DNA of 8,462 nucleotides from Lachnospiraceae bacterium (GTDB taxonomy: Bacteria > Bacillota > Clostridia > Lachnospirales > Lachnospiraceae): positions 1 through 8,462 of the forward strand of contig CAAFJI010000161.1 of NCBI GenBank assembly GCA_900763175.1, given 5' to 3'. Position 1 is the stretch's first letter. The number at the start of each line of letters is the position of its first letter. Position numbers and translations under genes: made by a program. Below, in pieces: positions 6,080 through 8,462 of the stretch. The notes under the pieces are model-generated. The model made no database searches, had not been told where the DNA came from, and saw only the letters and a list, made by a program, of their open reading frames with translations.

Positions 6080-7410
6080 AAAAGAAAATTCTGACTCATA
6101 CCAGTGTGATGATCATTCTCACTGTGATCCTTACTTTTATTGCTGCAAGCCTTGTAATGTATGATAAGTTTGATTCCGTCATGAAGGAAGGTGTGCGGGA
6201 TGAAGCAGAGTATGTGAAAGTCGGAATGGAAGAGACGGGAGACGAGTATCTCAGTGAAAAGGTTGGAAAGGCCACAGATACCCGTATTACCCTCACTGAC
6301 GCAGAAGGAACCGTACTGTACGACAGCGAGGCTGATGCCAAAAAGCTTCCCAACCACGGTGACCGTCCGGAATTTGTTCAGGCAATGAAAGAAGGGCAGG
6401 GTGAGGTAGTTCGTTACTCAGAAACTCTTTCCAAGCAGACTTTTTATTATGCGGTGAGATTAAATGATGGAGAAATCCTTCGTCTTGCAAAGACAACAGA
6501 CAGTGTGTTTCATACTTTGTTTACTAGCTTTGCAGTTCTGGGAATTCTGATGCTTGTGATTATTCTGGTTGAGTTTATGCTGGTGCAGCAGCAGACCAAA
6601 CAGCTTATTGAGCCGATCAACAACCTGGATCTGGAGCACCCTCTGGAAAACGTGTGCTATGATGAACTGAAACCCCTCCTTTTGAGAGTGGATCAGCAGA
6701 ACAGACAGATTGCAGCCCAGCTGGAGGAACTAAAGCAGACAGAGGCTGTCCGCAGGGAGTTTTCCGCAAATGTGTCTCACGAGCTGAAAACACCGTTGAT
6801 GTCTATTTCCGGTTATGCAGAGCTGATGATGAATGGAATGGTAAGACCGGAAAATATTAAGGATTTTTCCGGAAGGATTTACAAGGAGGCTAACCGTCTC
6901 GGAAATCTTGTGGCAGACATTATCCAGCTGTCCAGGCTGGATGAGCAGCAGGACAGCAATGTAGCTATGGAAAATGTGAATTTGGATGAATTGGCAGAAG
7001 ATGTGGTAAGTAATCTGATCGAGCATGCCAGAAAGAAAGATATCCGTATGGAGTATTACGGAAAGTCTGTGGAAATCCTCGGAGTCCGCCACGTACTGTA
7101 TGAAATGCTTTATAACATTGCAGATAATGCAGTGCGTTATACCAATCCTGGTGGTCATATCAGGATCTATGTTGGGAAAAAGGGAGATAAGCCCTATTAT
7201 ATGGTAGAGGATAACGGAATTGGAATTCCAAAGTCTGAACAGAAACGTATTTTTGAAAGATTTTACAGAGTGGATAAAAGCCATTCCAGACAGACCGGAG
7301 GAACCGGTCTCGGGCTGTCCATTGTAAAACATGGTGCAATGCTTCACCATGCGCAGATCAATGTGGACAGTGATCCTGGAAAGGGTACAAAAATGGAGCT
7401 GCTTTTCTAA
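6076..7410 (+). CDS. Membrane sensor histidine kinase, PhoR-like
   Basis: A 444-residue kinase that should phosphorylate the adjacent regulator. Seen: a membrane segment at about 10-29, an extracytoplasmic region (about 30-145) with a PAS-like stretch (ITLTDAEGTVLYDSE, 71-85), a second membrane segment (147-169), a short HAMP-like linker (LIEPINNL then DELKPLL), then the dimerisation domain with FSANVSHELKTPL and phospho-acceptor H235. The ATPase domain has the N box NIADNAVRYT (347-356), G1 DNGIGIP (379-385), F box FERFYRVD (393-400) and G2 GGTGLGLSI (408-416), all intact. Known: PhoR-type kinases share this plan and answer phosphate limitation, often through PhoU. The start overlaps the regulator stop by 4 bases. 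The stop codon TAA (7408-7410) sits within the hairpin that probably ends the operon. The phosphate signal is inferred from context. Confidence 0.93.
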   Translation: MKKKILTHTSVMIILTVILTFIAASLVMYDKFDSVMKEGVRDEAEYVKVGMEETGDEYLSEKVGKATDTRITLTDAEGTVLYDSEADAKKLPNHGDRPEFVQAMKEGQGEVVRYSETLSKQTFYYAVRLNDGEILRLAKTTDSVFHTLFTSFAVLGILMLVIILVEFMLVQQQTKQLIEPINNLDLEHPLENVCYDELKPLLLRVDQQNRQIAAQLEELKQTEAVRREFSANVSHELKTPLMSISGYAELMMNGMVRPENIKDFSGRIYKEANRLGNLVADIIQLSRLDEQQDSNVAMENVNLDELAEDVVSNLIEHARKKDIRMEYYGKSVEILGVRHVLYEMLYNIADNAVRYTNPGGHIRIYVGKKGDKPYYMVEDNGIGIPKSEQKRIFERFYRVDKSHSRQTGGTGLGLSIVKHGAMLHHAQINVDSDPGKGTKMELLF

Positions 7411-7424
7411 AGCAGCTCCATTTT
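7390..7424. terminator. Strong, probably bidirectional terminator overlapping the kinase stop codon
   Basis: AAAATGGAGCTGCTTT (7390-7405) and AAAGCAGCTCCATTTT (7409-7424) are perfect reverse complements around a 3-base loop, a 16-bp stem. On the plus strand it ends in TTTT; on the minus strand it ends in TTTTTG. It can therefore end both the phosphate operon and nagB transcripts arriving from the opposite side. The left arm encodes the last residues of the kinase and the TAA stop lies at the loop and right arm. Confidence 0.85.
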
Positions 7425-7613
7425 GGGAGAAAGTCCGGTACATCGTTTGAAAAATCATTTCTGCAATCTACACGCCCCGTTTTGCGGGACTTTGTTCCGA
7501 ATCCAGTTGACGTAGACCGTTGCGTCGCCCTCATCCGGGAAAGATTTTCCACAAACTGTGACACACATCTTGCATAAAGTGGTTTTCAACCAGGCTTCAA
7601 AATGAGCAAAAGA
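7425..7613. other. Gene-free spacer between convergent operons
   Basis: No coding region with support was found. A short GC hairpin is present (CCCG 7476-7479, CGGG 7485-7488) and a weak one (TGGTT 7580-7584, AACCA 7588-7592); neither is followed by a good T-run. Bases 7447-7469 on the minus strand match bases 5328-5350 at 20 of 23 positions. The segment would form the long 3' untranslated region of nagB if that transcript ends at the shared terminator. Confidence 0.5.
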
Positions 7614-8339
7614 TCAAAGCTCGCTTAATGCCTCTTCATCCGCTACGATAATGGCGTTTGGATGGAATTGGAGAATGGATGCCGGACAAGACGGAGTAAC
7701 CGGTCCGTTAATGGCTGCTGCCAGTGCCTTTGCCTTATTCTTGCCATTTGCAACAAGAAGAACGGTCTTTGCATTCATAATATTTCCAATTCCCATGGAA
7801 TAAGCCTTGCGGGGAACATCTGCTTCACTGGCAAAAAATCTCTTATTGGCCTGGATGGTTGCTTCTGTAAGGTCTACACAGTGTGTCTCCGTTTCAAAGT
7901 GGTCGTCTGGCTCATTGAAACCGATATGGCCGTTCGGTCCGATACCAAGAAGCTGCAGGTCAACCTGGCCCATTTCTTTCAGAAGGGCATTGTAGAGGCC
8001 ACAGCAGGAAGCTGCGTCCAGGTTGGTGCCATCCGGAACATGAGTATTCTTAATATCAATATTTACACGCTCAAAAAGATGTTTATTCATGAAATAACGG
8101 TAGCTCTGGTCATTCTCTCCATCCAGTCCTACATATTCATCCAGATTGACAGATCTTACATGGGAGAAATCAAGGATTCCATCCTCGTACATGGATACCA
8201 GATGGTCATAGGTGCCAACCGGGGAAGAACCGGTTGCAAGACCAAGAAGACAATCCGGTTTGGACAAAATAGTACCGGCGATAATGGTAGCTGCGGTACG
8301 GCTTAATTCATCATAATTTTTTACTTTGATAACTTTCAT
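7614..8339 (-). CDS. nagB: Glucosamine-6-phosphate deaminase
   Basis: Converts glucosamine 6-phosphate to fructose 6-phosphate and ammonia, feeding amino sugars from host glycans, chitin or cell wall recycling into glycolysis. Seen: 241 residues with LGLATGSSPVGTY (32-44, phosphate-binding loop), NLDEYVGL (65-72) with D67 matching the catalytic base D72 of E. coli NagB, and GIGPNGHIGFNEP (132-144) with H138 and E143 matching H143 and E148. N136 replaces the E. coli D141, as I recall from short Bacillus-type enzymes. E. coli NagB has 266 residues; the shorter form here fits the non-allosteric Gram-positive class. AAAGGAGAGG (minus strand, near 8348-8352) lies 8 bases before ATG 8339. It converges on the kinase gene and is probably monocistronic here, as no nagA is visible within the window. 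Confidence 0.96.
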   Translation of the reverse strand: MKVIKVKNYDELSRTAATIIAGTILSKPDCLLGLATGSSPVGTYDHLVSMYEDGILDFSHVRSVNLDEYVGLDGENDQSYRYFMNKHLFERVNIDIKNTHVPDGTNLDAASCCGLYNALLKEMGQVDLQLLGIGPNGHIGFNEPDDHFETETHCVDLTEATIQANKRFFASEADVPRKAYSMGIGNIMNAKTVLLVANGKNKAKALAAAINGPVTPSCPASILQFHPNAIIVADEEALSEL

Positions 8340-8381
8340 AATTCCCTCTCCTTTTTCTGATAACTGTTCTACCAGGAAATG

Positions 8382-8395
8382 TACTGGTTTCAGTA
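8382..8395. promoter_or_regulatory. Inverted repeat TACTG-N4-CAGTA in the nagB leader, possible operator
   Basis: TACTG (8382-8386) and CAGTA (8391-8395) are exact inverted repeats separated by GTTT. A second pair, ACCAG (8371-8375) and CTGGT (8384-8388), overlaps it. They lie 43 to 56 bases before the nagB start codon, just downstream of the likely promoter, where a repressor would block transcription. It does not match the full dre site of NagR/DasR regulators (TGG and CCA half-sites around a short core). The regulator is unknown. Confidence 0.25.
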
Positions 8396-8407
8396 TCGTT
8401 TATTAAC

Positions 8408-8413
8408 AGTATA
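8408..8413 (-). promoter_or_regulatory. Candidate nagB -10 element
   Basis: Read on the minus strand the hexamer is TATACT, matching TATAAT at 5 of 6 positions, about 70 bases before the start codon. No good -35 hexamer lies 16 to 18 bases upstream; TTGCTC (8424-8429) is only 10 bases away. The region beyond is very AT-rich. The call is therefore weak. Confidence 0.3.
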
Positions 8414-8462
8414 ACTTAATTTTGAGCAAAACACCATAAATATTTCTGTTATTTTTTTTATA

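Noticed and set aside
7662..8306. Plus-strand open frame antisense to nagB
   Set aside because: nagB has all catalytic motifs and a good ribosome binding site; the opposite frame resembles no protein.
8382..8395. Catabolite-responsive (cre) element upstream of nagB
   Set aside because: The TGAAACCAGTACA stretch on the minus strand lacks the central CG and the correct CA spacing of the cre consensus.

Overview
The window looks like chromosomal DNA from a Gram-positive anaerobe of the Clostridia, most likely a Lachnospiraceae-type gut bacterium (inference). The clues are purine-rich AGGAG-type ribosome binding sites, moderate base composition, a short (non-allosteric type) NagB, a Na/Pi transporter followed by a PhoP/PhoR-type two-component system, and a TetM-like GTPase carrying a C-terminal YacP/Rae1 nuclease domain. 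No tRNA, rRNA, CRISPR array, insertion sequence or phage gene was seen.

Layout. (1) Bases 1-3355: a promoter and short structured leader, then a two-gene operon. The first gene encodes a 910-residue fusion of an EF-G/TetM-type ribosomal GTPase with an NYN (PIN-like) endoribonuclease domain. The second, 13 bases downstream, encodes a GreA-family transcript cleavage factor. (2) Bases 3356-3554: an AT-rich regulatory region with about ten TTTACA/TTAACA-like hexamers at roughly 11-base intervals, the form of a Firmicutes Pho box array, plus a 16-base perfect palindrome. (3) Bases 3555-7410: a Na+/phosphate cotransporter with a C-terminal PhoU-like domain, an OmpR/PhoB-type response regulator and a PhoR-type sensor kinase. 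The regulator and kinase genes overlap by 4 bases. The unit ends in a strong hairpin that includes the kinase stop codon. (4) Bases 7425-7613: a gene-free spacer. (5) Bases 7614-8339, minus strand: nagB, glucosamine-6-phosphate deaminase, with its leader and likely promoter up to the window end.

How the genes may work together. The second block reads as a phosphate circuit: the regulator probably binds the hexamer array and drives the transporter plus its own genes. The PhoU-like tail of the transporter could report phosphate status to the kinase, replacing the Pst-PhoU arrangement. The first block pairs a factor predicted to enter the ribosomal A site, with a nuclease that in its stand-alone form (Rae1) cuts mRNA in that site, with a factor that rescues stalled RNA polymerase. 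The GTPase-nuclease fusion is the most interesting item: it predicts a GTP-driven, A-site-targeted mRNA endonuclease rather than ordinary tetracycline resistance.
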